From positions 22,191,230-22,255,229 of the forward strand of contig CM041535.1 in NCBI GenBank assembly GCA_023238725.1: a DNA stretch of 64,000 bases. The letters are read 5' to 3'. This document shows positions 13,248 through 26,075 of the stretch, in pieces; position 1 is the stretch's first letter, and every line of letters begins with the position of its first letter. The notes below the pieces were generated by a model, which was given only the letters and a program-made list of their open reading frames with translations, was not told the origin of the DNA and ran no database searches. The translations under genes were made by a program, and so were the position numbers. The DNA is from Scortum barcoo. Lineage: Eukaryota > Chordata > Actinopteri > Centrarchiformes > Terapontidae.

Positions 13248-14620
13248 TGCACCTCCTCAGTGTTATCACCTGTCACATTTACTTGATCTTTGACCACGAG
13301 TTGCATGCTAGCCAGAAAAACAGACCCATATTCGTCCCTGCAAATGCAGATATTCATATAGCGTATTTGCGACACAACTCCACATTAGCAGCATGACTCT
13401 GAATTTGCACGAATGGTACATAATCTCCAGCACTATGTCCAGTCAGTGACATTCTCTCTCATGAATTTATTCAATGGCACGCAGAAAAAAACATTCAATA
13501 TTCAAAAATTCTTGTGAATGGCCATATCTCTGATGTGGTAATATACGCTCAATTTGGCCACATTGCTGGATATATTCATCTGCAACACAACAAATGGGCT
13601 TTTCTGAATGCTGTCCAATATTTGTTTGTTCACATCCGGAGCCAAATGCGAAATGCGGCGAGCCACGGTGTCGTTTCAGAGTGGGGGCTCTCTTAGAGCG
13701 AGGGCTCTCCTAGCCTCATCGTACAACTTTTGATAGTGTTTGTGGGGGGTTTTCATGCCTTTGCAATAAGAAAAATGTGGTATAGGGCCTTGGTTGCCTT
13801 CACATCGACTCTTTACATCTCTGCTCTAGCTCTCAAACACCTTTAGTATCCGTTTGAATAATCTGGGGGGTTACTTTCCCAGCCCGTCTTGTTCAGCAGT
13901 TATGTTTTGTCTGTTGCATGCTGTAATAGAGTAGCTCTTTTTTGCAAATGTGAAACCAAAGAGACAGTGTGCCTTTCTTCAAAAATGACTCAATTTTGGT
14001 AATTCATACATACAGTTATTTGCCACATTTTGTTGTGTAGATGGGTTCAGATGACTAATATTAGCCTAAAATACTACCAGTTTTTATTCCATTGTGCTTT
14101 CCATCACTGCTTGATAGTGTACTGTACAGGCAACATGAACTTTAAGAGTTCAGTTGCTACTTTTATGGCGTGTCATAGTGCAAGAGCGAAGTCTGCCAAG
14201 GAGAATTTGCGAGCATAAACAACTTGGGATGTCAGGAAATATCTGAAAAATCTGCAGGAGCTCAAAAGCAAAAAGAATCAGGACAGCTGGTAAAGGTGAC
14301 TGACATCCCATTCTGTGGGTTCAAAAAAATCCCAGCCCCATTAAGTGCCTGCGGTCTCTGCAGGACATTGATAAAATATGAATTAATTAGCGGCTACACG
14401 GGGTTATTTCACACAAAATAGATGACAGATCGCCTTTTAAGAAGGTTTACCCCAGGCAGTATTCTCCCAGAGGAAATTTGTGATAAAATCATAGCCTGAT
14501 GGCTGCCAAGGACATGCACATACACACAGAGAAACTTGAAAGCCATTAGTGTTCAGCCGACAGCATATCAGAACGCTCTAACCACAGTGGTCCCATGACA
14601 ATACACAGCAAACACTCTCC
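13248..14620. other. Intronic sequence, no gene seen
   Basis: Mixed-composition sequence. The part from about 14330 to 14490 has an ATTAATTAGC homeodomain-type core and little simple repeat, so it might be a conserved noncoding element, but conservation cannot be judged from one sequence. Confidence 0.5.
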
Positions 14621-15560
14621 ACATCCTCTTTTCCTATCCTCACCTCCCCAGAGTCGCTCTCAACTCCCCCAATCTTCCCTCCTTCAATCATCCACTCCTC
14701 CCTGCCTCTATACTTGTTTGCACCTTTGTCCACCCAGTCATTTCTTTGCCACTTCAAAACCGTGAACATCCCTCTCCTCTTGGCTATTCTGCAAAAAAAA
14801 AAATCCACCTCTTCGCTCTTCCCCAAAGCTCTTACATCACCTTTCCACTCATCTCGGCGAGAGAGAAACTACAGTACGTGTCACCGTCCGACTCTCCGCA
14901 CGTCCCTCTCGGACTCTCTTCTTTCCACTTTCTTCCCTCCTTGCACCTCCAACTAATGCTCCCAAACCCATTTTCCTCTCCTCGCCCATCCTTTATTTTT
15001 AGTGCGGTATTTTTAGTACTTTGACTCCCACCAACTTTTTTCCTCTCCTCTCACACACTCTCTCTCTCCTTCTCTTCTGTTCTTAGCATTCGTATCGTCA
15101 TACTTCACATCAACTTTGAGAATTTTCTTTTTTTTTTTCTTTTTTGCGCCCTCTCCTCCTTTCTCCTGACCTTTTAAGCCCTCTCGTGTCCAGTCCCTGA
15201 GATGATGGGATTAGATGCCCCTATGCCATTATTCATGAGGCAACACTCGTAAATTCATATTTCAAAGCCAAGTGACAGTACATGTCAAGTTAAACCTGCG
15301 AGTCCTCCACTTGTTGTCTCCTCTCCTCATACCTTGCAGTGTCTTTTCTCTTCTACGCTCTTCTCTCCGCCCATCATTCCTCTCCCCTCCTGCCTTATTC
15401 CTTTAATTTTCTCTTCCTCTATTCTGCCCATCTGCTCATCTTCTTTCGCTTTGTCTCCTCTTCTCTCATCTCAGGAAGGGAGCAACCCTCCTCTCCCTCT
15501 TCTCCCTCCCCGCGCTCACCTCCTATAACCTCTCAACCCTCTGTTATTCAACTCAGTCGC
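14621..15560. repeat. Long pyrimidine-rich region (plus strand), in two blocks
   Basis: Blocks at about 14621-15170 and 15305-15560 are dominated by C and T (CTCTCC, TTCTCC words), separated by ordinary sequence at 15190-15300. Open frames here translate to Ser/Pro/Leu/Phe-rich strings typical of CT-rich DNA and are not called as genes. Confidence 0.7.
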
Positions 15561-17819
15561 GTCTCTCTTCCTCTCTCTGACTCTCGGAAGACCTTCCAGC
15601 TAAAAGGTGTGAAGGAGGAACTAAGTGCTTTCTCCTGTCTATAAACAATGTCCTTTATGCCTGCGTGGCTCCGGCCCTGCCAGGCGGTAGGAGCGAAAGA
15701 ATGGAGATGTCTGCGGAGATTTATCCGTTGCTCAATCTCTTTGTCTCAAATTCTCTCGCACTCCCTCTCTCCCACCCTGTCGCCCTCGAGTGAAAGCACG
15801 GTCATCAGCGAACTTGAGGAAAGAACAATAAAGAGGGTGCAGTGAGACAAGACACTACACAACAGCCAATAGTCGTCGAGGGATGAGGGGGATGGCGCCG
15901 AGCACCTCAGCGCACAGGTTAATCAGAGAATATATTGAATGGCTGCTCCTTACAGTGAGGATGGTAAACATAATTAGAATTTGGGGACTTTTTCAACTCA
16001 TGACCTGATCCTTTTTTTTTCTTTCTTTTAAGCAAACATGTCAAATGGCTGGTTGAAGATTTAATAGCAGGGACTGACACTGTGTAAGCAATGCATATAA
16101 CTGGTGAGAGGAGCTATTTGTACCTTTCAGAGGAAATTTAACAATTTCCTGAGAACTTCAGATCTACGCTCCAGGGTAGGGCTTAGAAATACCGTCAGCA
16201 ACAGTAAATACAGGATAAAGATATCGGGGTCTTTTTTTCAAGTGAAGGAGATCTCCTGAGGTCTGCTTCAGGCGTAGTGGAGGCTTGGACCTTGAAATGA
16301 AGGACTGTAAGTGCTAGAAAGGAATCAGGAAAAAAAAAGAGCAATCTAACAAGTATCTTGTGTCCTTTTGAGCCAGGAGGGCTGAACCTGGAAATGAAAC
16401 AAGAAATATAAAACAATTTCGAACAAAAGAACGGTGCAAACCACACTGAACAGAAAAAAAAGAGGGTGATTTTGGTCTTGACAAGATACATGAAACTTTG
16501 CAATTATTTACAGATCAAACAAAAACAAAAGACTATTTATTTCTTCAGTAAATCAATTGGAGACTGTGATTTTCTGTTAATTTCTGGCTTCCCTTTGCCC
16601 CTCTTTATGTGGATGCTGCTTTCTGGTTTGAGGCGTGCCGATCAAGGACACTTCAGCAGCATGTGATCTCATATCATTAAGTCAAGTTCTAATTTGTGTG
16701 GCTCGCACATATGTGGATGTGCGAGCACACTTTGTATTAAAAGTGGCGCTGACGTTTCAATCATTATTGACATCTTCCCCCAGAAGGGCACAGAGTGCAG
16801 CAGGAAGAGGCAATTTAGGAGTCTAACAGCTCATTTCCCCAAGCCTCCTCTTCACCTTTCCCTCTCCCAATTCTCTTCCCCAAACCACAGAGGGCGAGGC
16901 TTGTTGTATTTCCCTCTACTGCTTTTTCCCTCTCTGCATCTCTCTCCCTCTCATTTCATCTCTTTGAATCTCTCTCTCTCCCAATCTATCTCTTTATGTG
17001 CTTGACTAGGGCTGGTGCCACTGCATTGGCTCCCCCGAGCATAATAAACTCCTTCTCATGGCTCAATCCTCTCCGTGTTCACCTGCCTGACCCTAAAACT
17101 CTGTTGTTTGTGTGCTCCTGTGTGTGCGCGTCTGTGTGTGTGCGCATGGGGAAACGGCCATAACGGTTCTAATAATGGGCCCCAAAAAACAGGAGAAATA
17201 CCCTTGATAACCCTCTCGTCTGCTCGCCTCCCCTATTTCTGTCTGTCCCAACCAGTCTCATCCAGGTGATTTACACACATCACCTCATTTGTCAAGGAGA
17301 AAGAGTAGTTTGAGCTATCACTATGGTAACTCAGCCGTCTGACTGACAGTCTGTCAACTGGGTGTCAACCATCGGCCAAAGAGAAGCCTGTAATCATTTC
17401 CTTGGTGATAGATGGGATGCTCCGTGTAAAAGTCGGGGGAGAGACAGCGAGAAAAACAGTGAGAGAGATGTAAGTGAAACAAGTGGCAATACACCAGGTT
17501 TGTCTTATTTATGCAACAACAGTTTGCGTGAGGTTGTAGGTGTTTTCTGTCCTGATATACCTCTATAAAGGTAAAGCAGATATGCAAACAAGTCTGAGTT
17601 TGAATGTCAGAATATCATCATCTTATAATGAATTGCAGAAATCTCGTCGGGTGTCGTGTTCCTCCTCCCTACCTGCTGTTTGACCTCCTTCTGTCCATTA
17701 CTTTTTCATCCCTCTGCTCCTCTGTGTGGAAGTTGGAAGCAGCAATAAATGAAATGGCTTTAAAAAATGAAAAGCCAAAATCACAACAATGCAGGCCACA
17801 GAGGGAATGTGAGGCGGAG

Positions 17820-17840
17820 GTGTGTGTGTGTGTGTGTGTG
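17820..17840. repeat. (GT)n microsatellite
   Basis: Perfect GT run of 21 bp, followed by further GTG-rich sequence. Confidence 0.95.
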
Positions 17841-17888
17841 CGTGCAAGTGCAAGTGAGTAAGCTTGTGAATGACAGAGATGGATGGAG

Positions 17889-17911
17889 GAGAGAGAGAGA
17901 GAGAGAGAGAG
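17889..17911. repeat. (GA)n microsatellite
   Basis: Perfect GA run of 23 bp, about 50 bp from the (GT)n at 17820. Confidence 0.95.
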
Positions 17912-18618
17912 GTTGGGCTAGTTTGGCAGTGGGAAAAACAATTACTATCTCCCTATGGGGTGAAAAGGGTATGAACACAGGCATGCACTGCACACGCACA
18001 GTCACACACACACACGAATTGTTCTTGTTGTCCCTGGACATATGGAGCATGTCCCTGCATTTTTTGAAAAGGAAGTAACTCTGTGTGTGTCTGTGCATGC
18101 GAGTGCAAGTGCGTGTGTATGTGCGCACACCCAGCTAGACACAGTTTCATGCACATGAAGACAACTTACAGGTACGATGGGGGATAAAATTCATAATTTA
18201 TAAGCATGTTGATTATTTCGGATTTGATTTTTGGAACACAGTCAGCTCTCGTGCCAGAAGAACCCTGAATTCAATTGTGCTGAATAAAAGTGGCGAGACC
18301 ACAAGAGAGCACTTTATATCCAAAAAGCATCAAATCAAATCAGGAAAAGTTTTTTGGCCGCTTCCTGCCTGTGTGCTTTATGACTCTAATAAAACACAAG
18401 CATTAGAGTGGGGTGCCTCTCTGCCTGCGTCGTTTGTATGTGTGTCGGTGCGCGTGTGTGCGCACAGTATATCAGTGCTGTTTATTAATTTATTGAGTGT
18501 TTTGTCCACTGGTCAAATAGCGCTCCACCGAGCCAAATGCTCTTAAGGGAGAGTTACTTTCAATTTTTATCCTCCAGTGAATAAGGTTGCTTGATTCCAC
18601 TTTGCCATTAGGTTGGGC

Positions 18619-18639
18619 GTGTGTGTGTGTGTGTGTGTG
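18619..18639. repeat. (GT)n microsatellite
   Basis: Perfect GT run of 21 bp. Confidence 0.95.
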
Positions 18640-20662
18640 GGTTCTGTATGTATGTGCATGTTTTTGATTATTCTGTGTTGTGGCTTGGCAGATGATCGCA
18701 TGGATACAGGAAAAGAAAAAAAAGACATTAGCAAGGCTGTCGAGTTAAATCAAATACCACTTGGGATCATCCAATATACTGGCAGAGTGCATTTCAGTAT
18801 TCAGATGTAATATGTTTTTTCCACACAGTGTGCAACTGGCCACTGAACCGTTATGTTGTTATAAAGTTGAAGTTATGCTGTTTATGCAGTCAAACAATTA
18901 AAGGAGTGGGCTACCAAACAGAAGCATTTAAGTGTGAATCAATTATACCATAAAATATGCCAAAAAGAAATGTATTTGCTTATCCTGCAGCCATGCATGT
19001 AAAGCTGTCATCATGCATCATCCAGCCAAAGAGCAGAGTGAGGTAGACTGTTGCACGGACCAACTTGAAGCAGAGCTTGGCAAATCTATTCCGCAGCTTG
19101 ATTTGTTGTATTGCTCAACACTGTTGTCACAAGATGCAGTAATATAAAGGCAGATAACGGCACGATTTACATAATGCAACCGTGTGAGCTGGTGAAATAA
19201 AAGCAATGTTACAAACAAACGACTTAATTCTCTGATTCGCTGGTACCTCTTATCAGTGGATTGTGTTCGACACAGCAAGTAGGAGAAATAGTGACATCTG
19301 ACAGAAATGCCAGGGACTGTTTGCTTTACTTGTGCATGTGAAGGTATCGTGGAGCCTTCCAAAGTGGTTATTCATATCCATGTCACAGTGCATCAACATC
19401 ATCACAAGCCAGTTTATCATCCATTCTGTGCTATGAGGGGAGGAGGGACAGAATGATGTTACTCCAGGAGGTCTATGTCCTCTCTCACCTGGTCGAACAA
19501 TTTTCGAATGTGAATGTAAAGGAACTATTTCATGTTGAGTCTTAGGGGCAAAAAAAAACATTAAAAAAAAAATCCAACATGTAGTTTTTCAGCTGAAGGA
19601 CGGTGCTGCTTTAAAGGAGAAGGCACAACAAAAATAATTTCACGGTGATCTTTTTCCATCTGCAGTGAAAGACTGCCTTTGTGTATTTAGAGAGGGGAAG
19701 CTGGCTGTCAAGCAGCTATACAGACAGCCACAAAGACAGAGGGACAGAAACAAAGAGAGCGAGAGAGGCAGAGAAGGAGAGAGAGTGCGCACTGGTCAGT
19801 GCTCAGTATGGGCAGGAAGGAAACCTTTCAATAGGGATGCACTTCTGACTTCTATTCAAATGACACTTTCTATCCACCAACTAATCAACAACCAACCACT
19901 AACTGAGCGTGCACACACACACACACGCACATTATTCAAAGCAAAAGTCTGGTTGGATCTGGTTTGTCCCCAGCTGTCAGCTGCTGGACTCCATCACACA
20001 CACACATGCACAGACAAAATAGCATCATATTGCCTCTTGTAAAATGTCAGTGTTGCTATGGATACGCCCCTGTTGCAGCACCCAACAAAAAAAACCTGCC
20101 CAACCATTAGCACAGAGGTTAATTGAATTGATAAAAATAATCACTGAAAGATAACAGATGAGGAAAAACTGAAAAAAAAACAGAGGTTTAGCCACAGCCA
20201 CTGTGGAGAGGAGGAAGGATAAATCTAGTGGTTGAACAGAGACATGTCAATGCATCAAGAAAGCCACCATGTGCTCAGTATTAGTGCATCTGTGTGCATG
20301 TGTGGGCTTGACTGGGTATACAGTTGTTTGTTAGGCAGTTAGATAAATGGACAAATGAACTGAGGATGGCAGCAGGAGTACGGCTTCCAGGCTCTGAGTG
20401 ATGAAATGGTCTTAGAAAATGAGATGTGTTTGGTCTCTATGGCAGCTAACGAGACTGTTTTGTGCATTCGCATCAGAGAAAGCAGACACAAAGACGCTGA
20501 GGACAGACAGAAACATGGAAGAGGGAGGCCAGGAAGGAGAATGGGGTACAGGAATAAATGGCATTGGCCTCAGTTTCCATGGTTGCTTATCGTGAGCATA
20601 CAGTAAGCATGCTTTATGTGTGTCATGCAGGGAAAGAAAAATTGACTGAGAACTGCTTTATC

Positions 20663-20717
20663 TATATATATATATATACATACATACATACACATACATA
20701 CACATACACATACACAT
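20663..20717. repeat. Compound (TA)n(CATA)n microsatellite
   Basis: A TA run of about 17 bp grades into CATA and CACATA units over the next 38 bp. Confidence 0.92.
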
Positions 20718-21790
20718 GTAATGGCATAAAGTCAGTTTTCAAATGCAGGTGTAAGGGAATGCATGGTGTTGGCAGGCAGATGAAGGCCGATGTAAAACAA
20801 GAACAAACAAAGAAACAAACAAGCTACTTACGACTGATTCGTGCTCTACATGATGAGGAAAGTTTTGTTGTTTGAACATAAAATGTACCCAAGTTTTAAA
20901 AATGCCACCACAGATGAAGACTTATATCTGCTGTCAAGACAAAGATTAAGCCACAGCCTGCCTCTTTCGTTCTTCCAGATCTTTCCCAATGCCTTTTGAG
21001 TGTTTCAGTTGAGGTAAAAGGCCTCATGTTGCACCCAAGTGACTCCCCAGCTTTCAGTGGCAGTCAGGACACGGACTGCACAATATTGGAGCTTTGAGAG
21101 TCCAATCACAATGTCCTGGGAAAGCCTGAGGAAGCCACAGCACTGATAAAAATGTGAGAGATGTTATATTTTGTGCCCAGGGTGCTTGAGGTTTGTATTG
21201 AGAGGCTGAACTCCTTTTCAAAACTGACAGTAAACACAGAAATACTTGCAGACAGTTTCCACAAATTAACCAGAAAGCTACATAAATAAGAAAACAACAC
21301 TACGTTTATTTTAGGTAATTTATCTTGAGGTTAAGTCGAGCCTTTCAGATGTGAAAAGACCAAGTGCTGAAGACCGGAAAGGTCTCTTTGTCTTCCAATG
21401 CAACTGAATTCAATTCCCCTCTCATACACACAACCAGAACCAGTAAACAGTCCAGCTCAGTTTCATTTCCTCAGAGTTAATACGTTTGAATGCGTCCTCT
21501 GAGTCATGTCACTGGAGGACACTGAATCCTTGTTGTGTTAATCAAAAGAAATTGAAATAACGCTGATGAAACATTCATGATAGAGCCCACAGATGCAACA
21601 GGGGGGGAGCTGGTTGAAAACTGCTGCGTTTTTCAATGAGGGATTGGGTTTAGTTTTATAGGAGACAGGCTCTAAAGGACTTTCCATCAAAGTCAAGCAT
21701 TACGACTAATCAAATGAGCTTTTTTTCTTTTCCCTCTTCCCGCGGGAGACTCTGTTCCATCCACAAACCTTTCGGTGATCAATAAACAAG

Positions 21791-21813
21791 CACACACACA
21801 CACACACACACAC
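21791..21813. repeat. (CA)n microsatellite
   Basis: Perfect CA run of 23 bp. Confidence 0.95.
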
Positions 21814-24800
21814 GTCATACGCCATGCTCACGTCACAATGGGGAGTGCCAGGATTCTCCAACTGTATGATGTTGAGATATAAAACAGCAAAAACAAATGT
21901 TTGATCAAAGCTTCATTGCCACGATCTGCTGTTGCTCTAAGCAGTAAATACACTCCTATATCAGTGTTGTTCTGTGCTAAATATACATATATACACACAC
22001 ACAGTGCATCTCCAATCCAGTGCTTTGACTTTTCTGCTGGTGTCGACACTTTTGTGCATGTTTGGATTACAGACTGAGACTCCAGTAGAGGAGGGGTGGT
22101 CTTCTAAATCTTTTAAACGGCACATTAATGTTTTATGAACAGGGGAGATCGCCTAACGTTGCGATATCCTGAGGAAAAGTTTAAAATGCCCTGATTACAA
22201 AACTCCACCACTTCTTTGCACTCTAAAAGAGAAGCCCCGCTGCCAGATGCTCTGCCCTTTTAGCATTAACTTTTGTGTTTTTTGGTTAATGTGTTTATGT
22301 TATCACAGTCTGCTCATCAACGTGACAAGGTCTCATTTTGTTATTATCATCACACTCGTGCAGTCAAGTGCTTCTGACACCCTCAGGGCATTTGCTTCAT
22401 GCTGACTTTAGCACTATGCCGCGTCGTTCCTGTGAATCCCAAAGAGTTTCACTGTGTCAGAACAGATAAACGGAAAAGTCGGCAAATCTTCTGAATATAT
22501 ATTTCACTCACTCTAATCCATTGAAACTTTAATTAAGAACTTAAGAAGATGGATCATTTTTTATTATCATTTTTACACACATCCCATTTTGCATTAGCAG
22601 CTCTTATAATTAATCTTCACTGAAGCATTTTCACTAAAATATTTTGTATCATATTAATACAAGCGAATGTTTTGAGAAAAAAAAGTGACGAAAAAAGACT
22701 AAATCGGGGTCCACAGAATGCATACAAGCTTCGAAATGAAATCTTCCTTTATGCCACCACTTCCCCTTATCTGTGAGTTTGTTTGCTTTTAGTTTTCTTG
22801 CAAATGGACAATGGTTAACATCCCACAAACCTCCTGTCATTCTCTAAACCAACACCACAGTATCCAGTGTGTGCCTTCTCATCTCTGTTTATAAAGTATC
22901 ACAGCAATCAATATTCTACAAAGGCAACGCTTACCAATGAAATACCATGAAAGTTGATGAAAGTGCTAGGATTACAGCAAGGATTGACTTAAACTAGTAA
23001 CACTGACACACATAGTAGAGCGCTTCTTCGTCTTTCACTGAAAAGCAAAGGTCTCAGCAAGGCATTTAATGGTGTCTCGCTCCATTCATTGCTTAATAAC
23101 TTTCTTTTTTTTGTCCCTGACGTCCAAGGTGAGCCTCTTTAACGCTGCAATGACTGGCGCTGTCCATGGTTCTGAATCCTCCCTGACATGACAATACATG
23201 TACACATATTACATTTTAAGACAGCCTAGTCAGACAATTATTTGCTTGATTAATGGATTTTTTTTAGTCTGTAAGATAGTTTTGACCAACAGTGTAAAAC
23301 CTTGAGATATTCAATTTGTTATGATACTTAAAAAAAATGGTAAAACAGCCAATCCTCAAATCTGAGAAACTGGACATACGATCGGCATTGTTATTAATAA
23401 ATGACTTAAGCATTGTAGGGTCATGGACGTTTATTAAAAAAAATCTTTTCTCAATGAACCGTGAAGATATTTGCTCAGGCTTTAGTGCTGGAATTTGCAG
23501 CCGCCTTCACTATATACTGTACGATGGCTGAGGGAATTAATCATACTCTTGGATTAGTAAGTCATTCATGTGCATTCTATCCCTGGGAATATTTCTTAAG
23601 TGCGTTAAATAACAGTAAAATTAAACCGCTTTTCATCTTGAAGGCAACTCCCACAATCCACTTTGAGAGACAAAGAACAAGAACAAGGACCTAACAGGTA
23701 GTCGGAGATGCTGGCAGGGTCTGTCAAGATCATTGAGCTTTCACCTTCTAGCAAAGGTGTGAGGGGATTTTTTTCTTTTTTTTCATCTGCATGTGTGGCG
23801 GTATGTGAAAACTGCGGCTGTGTGCCCCATGTGTCAGGACTAAGCTGAGATAAAAAATAAGATGAGACAACTATTGAGCTCCCTCCCTCCTGTGGTCTCC
23901 TCCTGCTCTCCTTCTCCTCGCCTCTCCACCACCACCCCCACCTTTCCATAGTCTGTTATCCAATTAGGTGATTCTCATTGCTTTAATTGATGGAGGCATG
24001 AAGGGGCACACACTGACATGCATGCAGACACGCACGCACACATGCACGGCTCCACGCATTCCCCAAGTCATGTCTATCCAGGTTACTATGGAGATGTGAG
24101 GATATGGGGTGCAGGGAGTGGAATGTGAATGTAAGTGACAGGAGCAGATCCACAATTAAGCACCATCGAAGAGGAAGAAAGGGAGGTAGGGAAGGAGGGA
24201 GGGAGAGGGGAGTGTGATTTAATCCAAGCCCCTTGACACACTCCTGAGACAATTCCAGACAATCACACACACACATACCCATGACCAGCAGGCCAGAGAA
24301 CACAGTAAATCATCTGTGAATAATTCTCTTTAAAATCTAGTTGACGTCTCTATTGCAATACGGTCTGCATTGTTAGAGATATGGCCATTGTGATGTGTCA
24401 TTTATTTATTTATCACTTCAGTATAATGCCTCTATTGGTTTATGGATAAGAGGATTTTTTTTTTCATAGAAAGCAGAGGGCAGTCCTAACATAATGTTGC
24501 AGAGACGCAGATGAGAGACTCAATTCGAAACAGAAATGATCCTCTAATAATCGTATATATATTCATTTGAGTCACTGTGCCACATTCCTCTTCCTATTAT
24601 ATCTCGAAGTGAGTCAGACAGTGAATTGCACTATGATTCCTATGTTAAAATAAGTCAGTAATACAAGACAGAGCTAAGTCATTAATCTAAAGGGCAGGCA
24701 CAAGGATCATGCAGATACTGAGAGTAAATATGTGACTGAGTAAATGTTTGACTGGTTGCACATTTTATCTGATTTACTGATGTTAAAAGAATTTGTGAGG

Positions 24801-24970
24801 GTCAATTTTTTTTCCCACACCTCTGATGAACAAGTATAAATAGTGCAGTTTACGCTGAGAAAAAAAGATTAGACTTCTACAGAACATTTAATGGCAGCAT
24901 GTGAGTGTGAGAGTACCACAAGAGAGCTGTGCTTCATTAACAGAATTCAGATCAATCAAAGTTAATGAAA

Positions 24971-24997
24971 AGAATTGAATACAGAATATTCAATTCT
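24971..24997. repeat. Perfect 11-bp inverted repeat
   Basis: AGAATTGAATA (24971-24981) and its exact reverse complement (24987-24997), separated by 5 nt. An alternative overlapping hairpin uses ATACAGAAT with ATTCTGTAT. Confidence 0.9.
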
Positions 24998-25930
24998 GTA
25001 TCTGATTGTTTCATAATACCAAACACATGAAGGGTAGGTGAGAGGTGGTGTTGCCCTTGTTAAACTTGGATAAGTTTATTTCAGCAAGTTGAATTAAATG
25101 TGAACGTGATGTTCAGTAAAAATTTAAATTACTTTAAGCTCACATTCTTTTTTTTTTGGGACGTCACAAATATATCGCTCCGCCCTCCGCTGTGAGCTTT
25201 TGCCGGCCATGTTGCTTTCTCTCATACTTCCTTACACTAGCTGAGAGGGTTTCATGTACTTTGCTTCCTATTCTTAGAAGTTCTGGATGCACGTTACTCC
25301 ATCCATTAGTATAGTCTACGCAGCATCATTACGTTCTGATTTCTGTTTTTAAAAGCTTGGATCTCCAACTAATCCCACCTCTGATCGGCACCTACAGAGC
25401 TCTGCTTTACACAGACGGTGTCCAGGATATTTACCTTCCACCTTAGTAAATCTGTTGCTAATTACATGCAGACTGCCAGCACAAAGTGAATAAAGGACAA
25501 GGAGCAAATTACCCCTACACACTGTCATGAACGTAAGTATAGTCTTTAGGGAGGACATGCTGCTATCGCAATACCAACCGCAGCAGGTGTTGATGGTTTA
25601 CAAATGATTAACAATAGCAATGATTAACCAATAGCAAACCTCTACCTACAGTGCACATTTTTATCGCTGACTGCAGCATATCTATGCCAATGAAAGGTAA
25701 CCTGAACATATGTTCATTCATAATTTATAACAACACACACAGAAAGGAGGAGCAAATTTAGGACTTTTTTGAAATTTTGAAACCGTGACTTTGTAAATTG
25801 ATTTAACTAATTGTGCATTTCTGCTGGGGCACCAAGCAAGGCAACTGAAACCATAACACATGGGAGATAGACAGAGACAAAGACAATTGATTTGCCGGCC
25901 AAGTTACCAGTTAGCTTGACAAATACACCA

Positions 25931-26075
25931 ATAGACAGGCAGATAGGGAGACAGGCAATCAATTCATCAGCCAGCTAACTGCACATAACAGACGGGCAAA
26001 CAGACAGGCCTGCGGGCAGACTGGCAGGGAAATGAGTCAGGCGGTCTGTTGAGTAGCAGGCAGACAGGAAGACGG
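25931..26075. repeat. Degenerate CAGACAGG-type repeat patch
   Basis: Words GACAGGC, CAGACAGG, GGGCAGA and GGCAGAC recur at irregular spacing with interruptions. This looks like a decayed minisatellite. The short frames through it show no protein features. Confidence 0.6.
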
